From positions 744,001 to 808,000 of the forward strand of contig NZ_JAJNCY010000001.1 of assembly GCF_021026335.1 (NCBI RefSeq): a stretch of DNA of 64,000 nt, read 5' to 3'. This document shows, piece after piece, positions 35,089 through 44,414 of this stretch. Under the pieces are notes generated by a model. The model searched no databases. It was not told the origin of the DNA and saw only the letters and a list, made by a program, of their open reading frames with translations. The stretch is from Rhizobium sp. C1 (GTDB lineage Bacteria; Pseudomonadota; Alphaproteobacteria; Rhizobiales; Rhizobiaceae). The stretch's first letter is position 1. Every line of letters starts with the position of its first letter. The position numbers were made by a program, and so were the translations under genes.

Positions 35089-37050
35089 ATGGAAATTGAC
35101 ATCGAGGGATTTGACCCACTGGCAGAGAACGGGCTTCCAAATGGGCTAGAACAGAAAATTGCAGAGGAAGCAATCCGCCGCGAGGTATTGAATGTTCTCA
35201 AAAGTTATACAGGGTATTTCGACCTCTTTTCAGAACTTTTACAAAATTCCCTCGACGCACTAGACCATCGCAAGAGGATTTCTCCAAATTTTCAACCAAA
35301 AATTTGGATTGATATAGATCTATCTGAAAATAAAGTTCGAGTAACCGACAATGGTTGTGGAATGAATTTGGAGCAGTTCAAATACTGCTTTAGGCCAAAC
35401 GTCAGTTTTAAACTACGTCGTGAGTCTCGCGGTCATAAGGGTGTAGGTGCCACATTTATAGCTTACGGTTTCTCATGCGTTAGATTGATAACGAAGCGTG
35501 ATGGCACAGTCATAGCGGGTGAGTTGAACAACGGCAGGCGATGGGCGGAAGATAGTTCTGATTCCTTTGCGCGACCAAAGTTCAATTTGATTTCAGACAG
35601 TCATAACGAACTATCCTCCGAAGAGTCCGGGACTTCAGTTGAGGTCTACATCGAGTCAGCTCAACGTCCACAGCTTACGTGGATGCAAGCGACAAATGCC
35701 GAACAATGGCTCGATCTTTTGAGAATAAAGACGCCCTTGGGAGGGGTGTACCTATCGGCCGCCAACAGAGACATCAATGTGCGATATCAGGTTCGCGTTA
35801 CTGATCTAAGCGGCGGACGCACGGAAATAGTCAAAGATAATGTTGACTATTATTATCCGCATGAAATCCCAGATATTAAAAAGACGAAGTCAATTAAGGA
35901 AATCGAGAAGAAAATAGATACTGTTAAGGGCGATCCGGCGACTCGATTTCAACGACTTCCTGACGATTACCGTCGCTTGGACGCAGTCTGGGAGGTTTGG
36001 AACTCGAGTGAGATCTTGAATGAGAGAATCTTTACCCGTAACCTCGATGAGGAACAGCTAATCCTTTTGCAAAAGCATGAAGTTTCGATCTACGGATGCT
36101 TTTTGAGTTCGGCAAAAACATGGACGACCTTTCAGAAGGACACGCTACGAGTTAGGCAGAACGCCGCTCTGTTGCGTGGAGGTCTTCAACTCGCGTCCGA
36201 CTTCATGCCTCAAGGGGATCTGTCAGTCATTCCTTTGACAAGTACAATCGGATATCAAAACAATACCCATCTAGTCATCCATCTGCGAGATGGGAACCCA
36301 GATATGGGTCGGAAGGTGTTTCAGCCAGAAATAAAGGCGCTCGCCGAGGAATTGTCCAGGCGCGCGGTAGACATCTTTAAGGGCTACCTAGCGCTTATGC
36401 GTGAGGATACGGGAGCTCCAACCGGTGTTTCTGCACGTGACTTGTGGGACTTCGTGAACGCTCAGCTTAGTCATCGCCGCGACAAACCTTTGGCGCTTAG
36501 GGTTGATGACCGGGTGGTTTCTTTGCTTTCGGAGCCACAAAGCGAACAGGATGTAATCGCACTTTTTCATGAGCTTGTAGGAATGGGAGTTTTGTCAGGG
36601 TATGGCTTCCTGGCAACGACCGAGAGCGAGCGCTATGATGGCATATTTGTTACACAGTATAATGATCCCATGCACATCTATAGTGAAGATCGCGCTCTTG
36701 GGGTGGCGGAAAATAGCGAACGTAGGGAATCAAAACCCTACGTTCTCGAATTCAAATATGGTTCCGACGCACTTGTAGACGATGTTGCCAAGGAGAAGAA
36801 ATATCAAGCAGACATAGATCTTTTGATATGTTGGGAAATTGGCGCAAAAACGCGCAGGGAATATGACGTTTCCGCGTTTTTGATTGGCGATGAGGGCTCT
36901 GTAAGACAGTTTTTTGGCGCAACACATGCTCTTTACCAATCAAGGGAGAAACGAATGGAAGTCATTTGTCTGCAAGATCTTGTGTCTTATCTGAACGATT
37001 CAGACAGTGAACTCGCAAGGCAGAAGCACTTCTATGGCGGCGGCCAATAG
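35089..37050 (+). CDS. GHKL ATPase fused to a PD-(D/E)XK-like nuclease domain (putative defence protein)
   Basis: The protein has 653 residues. The N-terminal third is a GHKL (Hsp90/MutL/MORC-type) ATPase: the N-box FSELLQNSLDA with E49 and N53, G1 box TDNGCGM (86-92), G2 box RGHKGVGA (114-121), and a GTSVEVYI strand at 181-188. The middle (about 200-440) may include an S5-like transducer and helices. The C-terminal part (about 485-600) reads as a restriction-endonuclease-like fold: E492, D517 in RYDGIF, and E554-x-K556 in YVLEFK, followed by DIDLLICWE, the E-D-ExK pattern of PD-(D/E)XK nucleases. The gene is visibly AT-richer than its neighbours and stands alone before thrS. Related MutL/MORC-like ATPases occur in restriction systems. 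Catalytic nuclease activity and a defence role are inferred. Confidence 0.8.
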   Translation: MEIDIEGFDPLAENGLPNGLEQKIAEEAIRREVLNVLKSYTGYFDLFSELLQNSLDALDHRKRISPNFQPKIWIDIDLSENKVRVTDNGCGMNLEQFKYCFRPNVSFKLRRESRGHKGVGATFIAYGFSCVRLITKRDGTVIAGELNNGRRWAEDSSDSFARPKFNLISDSHNELSSEESGTSVEVYIESAQRPQLTWMQATNAEQWLDLLRIKTPLGGVYLSAANRDINVRYQVRVTDLSGGRTEIVKDNVDYYYPHEIPDIKKTKSIKEIEKKIDTVKGDPATRFQRLPDDYRRLDAVWEVWNSSEILNERIFTRNLDEEQLILLQKHEVSIYGCFLSSAKTWTTFQKDTLRVRQNAALLRGGLQLASDFMPQGDLSVIPLTSTIGYQNNTHLVIHLRDGNPDMGRKVFQPEIKALAEELSRRAVDIFKGYLALMREDTGAPTGVSARDLWDFVNAQLSHRRDKPLALRVDDRVVSLLSEPQSEQDVIALFHELVGMGVLSGYGFLATTESERYDGIFVTQYNDPMHIYSEDRALGVAENSERRESKPYVLEFKYGSDALVDDVAKEKKYQADIDLLICWEIGAKTRREYDVSAFLIGDEGSVRQFFGATHALYQSREKRMEVICLQDLVSYLNDSDSELARQKHFYGGGQ

Positions 37051-37215
37051 CGCTCACTTTTGTTGGCGCAATCGCGACCTGCCACCCCTTCCCATCCTCG
37101 CCGTTTCCCCTTATACCGCGCAACGTCCCGCGACGCCCTCGGCCTCTGCGCCCCGCGTCGCCCCCAACCACCTCCACCCGCGCTCGTAGGCGGGACTGGA
37201 TAAAGGAGACTCAAG

Positions 37216-39225
37216 ATGTCTGTTTCCCTGACTTTTCCCGATGGTTCCGTTCGATCCTATGATGCCGGTGCGACTGGCAAGGATGTTGCGGAATCGATTT
37301 CCAAGTCGCTGGCCAAGAAGGCGATTGCGGTTGCGATCGATGGCGTGGTGCGCGATCTTTCCGACCCCGTCACCGAGGGCAAGATTGAGATCGTGACGCG
37401 GACCGATCCGCGCGCGCTGGAACTCATCCGCCACGATGCGGCGCATGTCATGGCCGAGGCCGTGCAGGAGCTTTGGCCCGGCACGCAGGTCACGATCGGG
37501 CCGGTGATCGAGAACGGGTTCTATTACGACTTTGCGAAGAACGAGCCCTTCACGACCGAAGATCTGCCGAAGATCGAGAAGAAGATGAAGGAGATCATCG
37601 CCCGCAACCAGCCTTTCACCAAGGAGATCTGGTCGCGCGAGAAGGCGAAACAGGTGTTTGCCGACAAGGGCGAGGGCTACAAGGTCGAGCTGGTGGATGC
37701 TATTCCCGAAGGCCAGGACCTCAAGATCTATTATCAGGGCGACTGGTTCGACCTTTGCCGCGGGCCGCATATGGCCTCCACGGGGCAGATCGGCACGGCC
37801 TTCAAGCTGATGAAGGTGGCCGGCGCCTATTGGCGCGGCGACAGCAATAATCCGATGCTGACGCGCATCTACGGCACGGCCTGGGCCGAGCAGGAAGACC
37901 TCGACAGCTATCTCCACATTCTGGAAGAGGCGGAAAAGCGCGATCACCGCAAGCTCGGCCGCGAAATGGATCTCTACCATTTCCAGGAAGAGGGGCCGGG
38001 CGTCGTGTTCTGGCATTCCAAGGGCTGGCGCATGTTCCAGACGCTGACGGCCTATATGCGCCGCCGTCTTTCCGGCACCTATGAGGAGGTCAATGCGCCG
38101 CAGGTGCTCGATGCTTCGCTGTGGGAGACCTCCGGTCACTGGGGCTGGTATCAGGAAAACATGTTCGCGGTGAAATCGGCCTACGCCTTCACGCATCCGG
38201 AAGACAAGGAAGCGGACAACCGCGTCTTTGCGCTTAAACCCATGAACTGCCCCGGCCATGTGCAGATCTTCAAGCATGGGCTGAAGAGCTATCGCGAGCT
38301 GCCCATTCGCCTGGCCGAATTCGGCATCGTGCATCGCTATGAGGCGTCGGGCGCGCTGCACGGGCTGATGCGCGTGCGCGGCTTCACGCAGGACGACGCG
38401 CATGTGTTCTGCACCGACGAGCAGATGGCGGCGGAATGCCTGCGCATCAACCAGCTCATCCTTTCGGTCTACGAGGATTTCGGCTTCCATGAGGTTGTCG
38501 TGAAGCTCTCGACGCGGCCGGAAAAGCGGGTCGGGTCGGATGCGCTGTGGGATCGCGCCGAAAGCGTCATGATGGAGGTTCTCAAGACCATCGAGGAACA
38601 GTCGGAAGGCCGCATCAAGACCGGCATCCTGCCGGGCGAGGGCGCGTTCTACGGGCCGAAGTTCGAATATACCCTGCGCGACGCCATCGGCCGTGAATGG
38701 CAATGCGGCACGACGCAGGTCGACTTCAACCTGCCGGAACGCTTCGGCGCCTTCTATATCGACCACAATTCGGAAAAGCAGCAGCCGGTGATGATCCACC
38801 GCGCCATCTGCGGCTCGATGGAACGGTTCCTCGGCATTCTCATCGAGAACTTCGCCGGCCATATGCCGCTCTGGTTCGCGCCGGTGCAGGTCGTGGTCGC
38901 GACGATCACGTCGGAGGCGGATGACTATGGCCGCGAAGTGGCTGAACTTCTGCGGGATGCCGGTCTCCATGTGGAGACAGACTTCCGCAACGAGAAGATC
39001 AACTACAAGATCCGCGAGCATTCCGTCGGCAAGGTGCCGGCGATCATCGTCTGCGGCAAGCGCGAGGCAGAGGAGCGGACGGTGAATATCCGCCGTCTCG
39101 GTTCGCAGAACCAGACGTCGATGACGCTGGCCGAAGCGCTTTCGACGCTCGCCGACGAGGCGACGCCGCCGGATGTGAAGCGCAAGGCGGCCGAAAAGGC
39201 CGCCCGGGCCGCCCGGGTGGCTTGA
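37216..39225 (+). CDS. thrS: Threonyl-tRNA synthetase
   Basis: ThrRS charges tRNA-Thr and edits Ser-tRNA-Thr. The 669-residue protein has an N-terminal TGS domain (1-60), the editing domain with [10 protein letters not shown], the class II catalytic core with [13 protein letters not shown] (zinc ligands) and [23 protein letters not shown], and a C-terminal anticodon domain (about 560-650). AAGGAGA precedes the ATG. About 165 bases separate it from the GHKL gene; base composition returns to the normal high GC within that gap. A terminator follows. Confidence 0.97.
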   Translation: MSVSLTFPDGSVRSYDAGATGKDVAESISKSLAKKAIAVAIDGVVRDLSDPVTEGKIEIVTRTDPRALELIRHDAAHVMAEAVQELWPGTQVTIGPVIENGFYYDFAKNEPFTTEDLPKIEKKMKEIIARNQPFTKEIWSREKAKQVFADKGEGYKVELVDAIPEGQDLKIYYQGDWFDLCRGPHMASTGQIGTAFKLMKVAGAYWRGDSNNPMLTRIYGTAWAEQEDLDSYLHILEEAEKRDHRKLGREMDLYHFQEEGPGVVFWHSKGWRMFQTLTAYMRRRLSGTYEEVNAPQVLDASLWETSGHWGWYQENMFAVKSAYAFTHPEDKEADNRVFALKPMNCPGHVQIFKHGLKSYRELPIRLAEFGIVHRYEASGALHGLMRVRGFTQDDAHVFCTDEQMAAECLRINQLILSVYEDFGFHEVVVKLSTRPEKRVGSDALWDRAESVMMEVLKTIEEQSEGRIKTGILPGEGAFYGPKFEYTLRDAIGREWQCGTTQVDFNLPERFGAFYIDHNSEKQQPVMIHRAICGSMERFLGILIENFAGHMPLWFAPVQVVVATITSEADDYGREVAELLRDAGLHVETDFRNEKINYKIREHSVGKVPAIIVCGKREAEERTVNIRRLGSQNQTSMTLAEALSTLADEATPPDVKRKAAEKAARAARVA

Positions 39226-39233
39226 ACGAGATG

Positions 39234-39262
39234 AGGGGCGGGACTTCGGTTCCGCCCTTTTT
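39234..39262 (+). terminator. Terminator after thrS
   Basis: The stem GGGCGGGA/TTCCGCCC (39236-39243 with 39250-39257, one G-T pair) has a 6-base loop and is followed by TTTTT. The convergent IMPACT gene ends at 39266. Confidence 0.8.
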
Positions 39263-39265
39263 GTT

Positions 39266-39619
39266 TCAGGCTTTCAGCGCATCGAGATAGGTGCGCACGG
39301 CATCGGTGACATGCCGGAAGCGGTCGCCGCCGAGATGCTTGCCGCCATACCAGCGGGTGACGACGACGATGTGATCGTTCAAGCCCTCGCGCTCCAGCAT
39401 GCGGACGATGATCGCGCCCGCGCCGCTTTCGCCGTCATCGTTCTTCAGCGGACCTTCGCCGCAGATCAGGCCCCAGCTGTTATGCGTCGCCTTCGCGAAT
39501 TTCTTCGTCTGCTTCAGCTCATCGATAAAGGCCTTCGCCTCGGCAGCCGAGCGGCAAGGCCCGCCGGAGACGGCGTATTTGGAGCCGCGATCGGAGATGA
39601 TGTTGTCGAGGATCAGCAT
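39266..39619 (-). CDS. IMPACT/UPF0029-family protein
   Basis: The 117-residue protein carries the IMPACT N-terminal-domain signature VVTRWYGGKHLGGDRFRHV, preceded by SGAGAIIVRMLER. In bacteria, YigZ has this domain plus a second one; here only the single domain is present, so it is a short family member. Function in bacteria is not established; eukaryotic IMPACT modulates the Gcn2 kinase. It starts MLILDNIISDRGSKYAV. Confidence 0.75.
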   Translation of the reverse strand: MLILDNIISDRGSKYAVSGGPCRSAAEAKAFIDELKQTKKFAKATHNSWGLICGEGPLKNDDGESGAGAIIVRMLEREGLNDHIVVVTRWYGGKHLGGDRFRHVTDAVRTYLDALKA

Positions 39620-39664
39620 GGGGCGGCTTTAAACGCTGGAGAAAGCCTGGGCAAGCTTTGGCGG

Positions 39665-40744
39665 TCAAAGCCCGGAGAGGACCTTGTCCAGAAGATCGAG
39701 ATCGACGGCGTTGTTGATGTTGTTGAAATTGCGCTGGGGCAGCGGGTTGCCGTTTTCGTCCAGCGGCATGGCGTCGGAACTGACGATGCCGGTATAGTCG
39801 AGGCCCTTGGCCTGGCAGATGCGGATATAGGAGCCGGGAATATAGCTCGATTGCAGGAGTTCGACGACGCGGGTGCGGCTGCCGGTCCGGCAATAGACGA
39901 GGTTGGCGAGGCCAGCGCCATGCGGGCTGACGATCACGTCGGCGTCGCGGAAGGCGGCGATCTGTTCTTCGACGGAAAGCTCGCCCGGCGTGATGATCTC
40001 GAAGCCGTGGCGGAGCATCAGGTCGCAGACCGCCTCCTCATTGACCACGCCGCGCATGTTGCGGGCGTCGAGCCGCGAGGCATAGATGCGTTTGCCGAAG
40101 CTGCGCTCGGCCTCGACCTCTGCCGCCAGCGCATCGAATTCGGCCATGGTCGCCGGATGCGGTGCAAAGGAAAAGGCGCCGCCGCAGAGATTGCCGTAAA
40201 TGCCATGATTGGCGGTCAGCACCTCATCAGCTTCGATCTCGACGGTGCGGCCGCAGAAATCCGACAGCGCCACGAGTTGCGCGCGGAAGCCCGTTAGCGT
40301 CGGGACAATGGCGGTGAAATCATCCGAGCCGGTCAGGCGGCGATAGACCAGAAGGTTCGCCAGGCATTGCAGCGTCCAGTGATAGTAGTTGATCACCGCC
40401 AGATTGCCGCAGACCAGCGCCGGTTCCTCATTGTCGATCGAAACGAGCTTGTCGCCCGGCACCACGACTTCCGCCCACATCGCGCCGCCGACCAGCGTCA
40501 GGGATTCGCGCAGGACGCCCAGCTCTTCGCCGCGAACGCAGAAGCTGTTGCCGGGGACGGTCGTCCTGCCCAGCGGGGTGAAGGTGATGGCGGGAGCCTC
40601 ATACGCTTCGGCGAAATGCGTCATGTCCAGCGGCCCCTTCGCCCTGGCGCGGTCCCAGGTCTTGATCTCGGTGACGGCGGGCGAGATTTCGAAGCGGGGC
40701 GACCAGCCGGGGACGGTTTCACTGGGGATGGTCAATGGGGGCAT
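39665..40744 (-). CDS. Glycosyltransferase family 61-like protein
   Basis: The 359-residue protein has YYHWTLQCLANLLVYRRL (about 125-142), an RIYASRLDARN segment and late DADVIVSPHGAGLANLVYCRTGS, as in DUF563/GT61 proteins. These transfer sugars such as xylose or GlcNAc to glycans. ATG 40744 (MPPLTIPSETVPGW) is used; the upstream frame is open but unlike the family. No other polysaccharide gene adjoins it. Confidence 0.75.
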   Translation of the reverse strand: MPPLTIPSETVPGWSPRFEISPAVTEIKTWDRARAKGPLDMTHFAEAYEAPAITFTPLGRTTVPGNSFCVRGEELGVLRESLTLVGGAMWAEVVVPGDKLVSIDNEEPALVCGNLAVINYYHWTLQCLANLLVYRRLTGSDDFTAIVPTLTGFRAQLVALSDFCGRTVEIEADEVLTANHGIYGNLCGGAFSFAPHPATMAEFDALAAEVEAERSFGKRIYASRLDARNMRGVVNEEAVCDLMLRHGFEIITPGELSVEEQIAAFRDADVIVSPHGAGLANLVYCRTGSRTRVVELLQSSYIPGSYIRICQAKGLDYTGIVSSDAMPLDENGNPLPQRNFNNINNAVDLDLLDKVLSGL

Positions 40745-40901
40745 GCGTTCTCTTGTTCCGTTCGAGTGGCAGTCGTTGCCACATCGTGGCCTGATAAACT
40801 TGCGCGGTGATGGTGCAGCATGATGGAAGAGACCTTGACGGCCCGGTGATCCTCCTGAAACATTTGATCCATCATTCCTCCCAGTATGAGTATTCCCGCC
40901 C

Positions 40902-42188
40902 ATGTTCGATCTCCTCATCAGACACGCCAACCTTCCCGATGGACGTATCGGGGTCGACATTGCCGTCAGCGGCGGCCGGATTACGGCTGTCGAGGCCGGC
41001 ATTGTGGCTGAGGCGGACGAGGTGATCGATGCGACGGGACGGCTCGTCTCGCCGCCCTTTGTCGATCCGCATTTTCATATGGATGCGACGCTGTCGCTGG
41101 GGCTCCCGCGCATGAATGTCTCCGGCACGCTGCTGGAGGGGATTCAGCTCTGGGGCGAGCTTCGGCCGACGCTGACACGGGAGGCGCTGGTCGAACGGGC
41201 GCTGCGCTATTGTGACCTGGCGGTGACACAGGGGCTCCTCTACATCCGCAGTCATGTCGATACGTCAGATCCCCGACTGGTGACAGCGGAAGCGATGATC
41301 GAGGTGCGCGAGCGGGTGAAGCCTTATATCGATCTGCAGCTCGTTGCCTTTCCGCAGGATGGCTATTACCGCGCGGCAGACGGGGTGAAATCGCTCGAAC
41401 GGGCGCTGGACATGGGGCTCGATATCGTCGGCGGTATCCCGCATTTCGAACGGACCATGGAAGAGGGCGGACAATCGCTCGCAGCGCTGTGCCGGATTGC
41501 GGCCGAGCGCGGCTTGCCGGTCGATATCCATTGCGACGAGACCGACGATCCGATGTCGCGCCATATCGAACGGCTGGCGGCGGAGACTGTGCGCTTCGGC
41601 CTGCAGGGCCGCGTCGCCGGCTCGCACCTGACCTCGATGCATTCGATGGACAATTACTATGTCTCCAAGCTCATCCCGCTGATGGCGGAGGCTGAGATCA
41701 ATGTCATCCCCAACCCGTTGATCAACATCATGCTGCAGGGCCGGCATGACACCTATCCTAAGCGGCGCGGCATGACGCGGGTAAAGGAGCTGATGGAGGC
41801 CGGCCTCAACGTTTCCTTCGGGCATGATTGCGTGATGGACCCCTGGTACAATATGGGCGCCGGCGACATGCTGGAAGTCGGCCATATGGCGATCCATGTG
41901 GCGCAGATGGCCGGCATCGAGGACAAGAAAAAGATCTTCCAGTGCCTGACAGTCAATTCGGCAAGGACGATGGGGATCGAAGGCTACGGCATCGAAAAAG
42001 GCGCGAAGGCCGACTTCGTCATCCTGCAAGCGCACGATGCGGCCGAGGCGCTGCGGCTCAAGGCGAACCGTCTCCATGTCATCAAGGCCGGGAAGGTGAT
42101 TTCCAGAACCGCGCCGCGCGTCAGTGCGCTTTTCTTGGACGGCCGGCCTGAAACGGTCGACGGGGCGGACTACGCGCCAGTGGCGTAA
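40902..42188 (+). CDS. codA: Cytosine deaminase (amidohydrolase family)
   Basis: CodA deaminates cytosine to uracil in pyrimidine salvage. The 428-residue protein has the amidohydrolase metal motifs DPHFHMDATLS, the substrate segment DIHCDETDD, SHLTSMHSM, and GHDCVMDPWY, which is close to the GHDDVFDPWY of E. coli CodA. Relatives in the family act on isoguanine, creatinine or N-substituted substrates, so the precise substrate is a strong inference. It is divergent from the GT61 gene and near a nucleoside importer. Confidence 0.85.
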   Translation: MFDLLIRHANLPDGRIGVDIAVSGGRITAVEAGIVAEADEVIDATGRLVSPPFVDPHFHMDATLSLGLPRMNVSGTLLEGIQLWGELRPTLTREALVERALRYCDLAVTQGLLYIRSHVDTSDPRLVTAEAMIEVRERVKPYIDLQLVAFPQDGYYRAADGVKSLERALDMGLDIVGGIPHFERTMEEGGQSLAALCRIAAERGLPVDIHCDETDDPMSRHIERLAAETVRFGLQGRVAGSHLTSMHSMDNYYVSKLIPLMAEAEINVIPNPLINIMLQGRHDTYPKRRGMTRVKELMEAGLNVSFGHDCVMDPWYNMGAGDMLEVGHMAIHVAQMAGIEDKKKIFQCLTVNSARTMGIEGYGIEKGAKADFVILQAHDAAEALRLKANRLHVIKAGKVISRTAPRVSALFLDGRPETVDGADYAPVA

Positions 42189-42273
42189 TTCCGCCCCGCT
42201 GATGGGAGGATCGTGAGGCCGGAGCATTCAGTGTTTCAGAGAAACACCGAGATGCCCTACATCTTTATTTTGA

Positions 42274-42319
42274 CAATTCCGGACGCGAAACCGGTCCCCG
42301 CTTTCGGCGGAATTGCTCT
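42274..42319 (+). repeat. Dispersed intergenic repeat, copy 3
   Basis: CAATTCCGGACGCGAAACCGG ... CGCTTTCGGCGGAATTGCTCT is the same unit as at 28301, with complementary ends (AATTCCG/CGGAATT). Confidence 0.65.
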
Positions 42320-42331
42320 GCTGGCGGTCGA

Positions 42332-42889
42332 TCAGGCGCGGAAGATCGTTGTCGACGTTCCGGAATTCGCGCCGTTGTTTTCCATATATTTTGCGGTCGC
42401 GGCCTGTGCGGCAGTGCTCGAGGCGTTGGCGGCATCAGCCTTGACGGTCTCCGGCTTGGCCGTGTCGGTGTGGCTGACCTTGGCCAACATGGCGGCATTG
42501 ATGCGCGCCATCGACTGGTTATAGGCGTGCTGCTTGTCGAAAACCGACTGCTTGCGGTCGGATTTCTTGTCCGCTGCGCCGACGGTGTCGGTTGCGTCGA
42601 CGCTGCGTGCGTTGGCTGCAGCGCGGGTCGAGGTCGAAACTGTCGATGCGGCTGCCGTGGCCTGCGCGGCGCCGGCCTTTGCCGTTGCGGCGTCCGCAGT
42701 GGATTGCGTCTTGGGCGGCGAGGTAACGGCGGCGAGGCGGTCGGCATCCACTTTCGACTGCTGACGGTTATGCGCCAACTGCGCCTGGACAGCCTTCTGG
42801 GTGTCGCTGAGTTCGCGTCCCTTCTTGGCCGGAGCTTCGGAGGCCGGATTGTAGGCGGCGGCACTTGCCGTGTTCTGAGAAATACGCAT
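42332..42889 (-). CDS. Ala/Thr-rich hypothetical protein
   Basis: 185 residues, starting MRISQNTASAAAYNPASEAP with AAGG upstream. The sequence is low-complexity, rich in Ala, Thr, Ser, Asp and Lys, with no hydrophobic segment, and probably largely helical or disordered. A conserved-looking core may be KAVQAQLAHNRQQSKVDADRLAAV. An opposite-strand frame of similar size exists, but its product is Gly/Arg/Cys-rich and looks artefactual. No function can be given. Confidence 0.55.
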   Translation of the reverse strand: MRISQNTASAAAYNPASEAPAKKGRELSDTQKAVQAQLAHNRQQSKVDADRLAAVTSPPKTQSTADAATAKAGAAQATAAASTVSTSTRAAANARSVDATDTVGAADKKSDRKQSVFDKQHAYNQSMARINAAMLAKVSHTDTAKPETVKADAANASSTAAQAATAKYMENNGANSGTSTTIFRA

Positions 42890-43155
42890 GACTGACCTTT
42901 CGTGTTATCCGCCTGACAATTCTTCGCTTCCGCGCCATCGCCTCCGGACGTCGTCTTTTGACCGGGCAAGTCCTGTTTGTCGTAAGCCCGCCTGATCTAC
43001 CCGACGATGCGGAGGGCTATTCTTTTTTGAGAAGCATTCGGGATCAGCTCTATGCCACCAATCCGGAATTTATATTCAATTCAAAAGGTAGAATTTTATA
43101 TATATCTCATTTTTCTTGTGGGCGTTCTCCGAGCCGTCGGACCCTTCGGCCGCGG

Positions 43156-43428
43156 TTACCTGAGTGCGGTCGTAGGCCCGAGCTTGAGATGTTCTTCATA
43201 AGCGGTCTGCGCAACGCGGAAGGGAACGCCCGTACCGGGCGCCTTCGGGTTGGCGGCCAGTTCGAACATCTGTCTCAAGAGACTGTAATCGCCGTGGTAA
43301 TAGGGCGTGTCGTGATTGGCCGCGGCGACATTCGCAGTGGCGGCCTGGAGATTCATCGCGCCATTCTGCGCCTGAATCCTGCGGCCTTCCGGAAAATAAG
43401 GCGGCATGAAGCCTGAAACATGCGGCAT
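43156..43428 (-). CDS. Hypothetical protein
   Basis: 90 residues: MPHVSGFMPPYFPEGRRIQAQ and on, ending in KLGPTTALR. GGGAG precedes the ATG at nine bases. It has no signal peptide or membrane segment. It lies upstream of, and on the same strand as, the Ala-rich hypothetical gene, separated by 266 bases of partly AT-rich sequence in which I see nothing else. Not recognised. Confidence 0.5.
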   Translation of the reverse strand: MPHVSGFMPPYFPEGRRIQAQNGAMNLQAATANVAAANHDTPYYHGDYSLLRQMFELAANPKAPGTGVPFRVAQTAYEEHLKLGPTTALR

Positions 43429-43606
43429 CGCTCTTCTCCCGTGAGATCGGCGATGTCTGCTGTTCTTGTTGTGCTTTTGCCGGTCTCCTGGACACGGTTT
43501 TACAAGCGAGGCGCAAAGAGGCGCTGAAAAGGATCGTTACAATTTGAACGATCATGTCGATTTCGGGGAGCGGCCTTTTTCAGCGTCCCGCGCGGGCTGC
43601 CGCATC

Positions 43607-43761
43607 TCAGGCCGGCGAGGCGAGCGGGGTAGAGGCTTTGAGAAAAGGGCGGAGCGATATGGCGACCAGAAAGGCCATGAGGTCCAGAACCCAGCATGCG
43701 ACATACATGGTGGCAGAACCGGCCGTCACGTCGAAGTCACTCGCTTCGAGGCGGGTGGGGC

Positions 43762-43765
<4 letters not shown>
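43607..43765 (-). CDS. 52-residue membrane peptide coupled to the nucleoside deaminase
   Basis: This frame begins MSPTRLEASDFDVTAG, has one hydrophobic helix (TMYVACWVLDLMAFLVAISL, about residues 19-38) and ends LASPA. Its ATG (43765-43763) overlaps the deaminase stop (43764-43762) as ATGA, a usual sign of translational coupling. The ribosome site is weak (GGGG). It is short and not recognised, so it could still be chance. Confidence 0.4.
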
Positions 43766-44250
<485 letters not shown>

Positions 44251-44391
44251 GCCTTTTCCCCTTATTCTCCGGCGCATGTGGCGACGAACCCTCTTGATAT
44301 GGTTTCATCGCGATGCGCGAATTCTTGCGCTGCGGAAGACTTGCCTTGATCGCCACAAAATTCAAGTCATTGTAGGGAGAGTTCCGTACGA

Positions 44392-44405
44392 ATTGTTCGC
44401 ACAAT
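44392..44405. promoter_or_regulatory. Dyad ahead of the LysR gene
   Basis: ATTGT-TCGC-ACAAT lies 9 bases before the LysR ATG in the divergent region shared with the deaminase. LysR-type regulators usually bind dyads of this sort near their own start. A site only; not tested. Confidence 0.4.
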
Positions 44406-44414
44406 GGATAACGC

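Noticed and set aside
42470-42895. Plus-strand frame opposite the Ala-rich hypothetical protein
   Set aside because: The product is Gly/Arg/Cys-rich, a common antisense artefact of Ala/Thr-rich genes; the minus frame has a better ribosome site.
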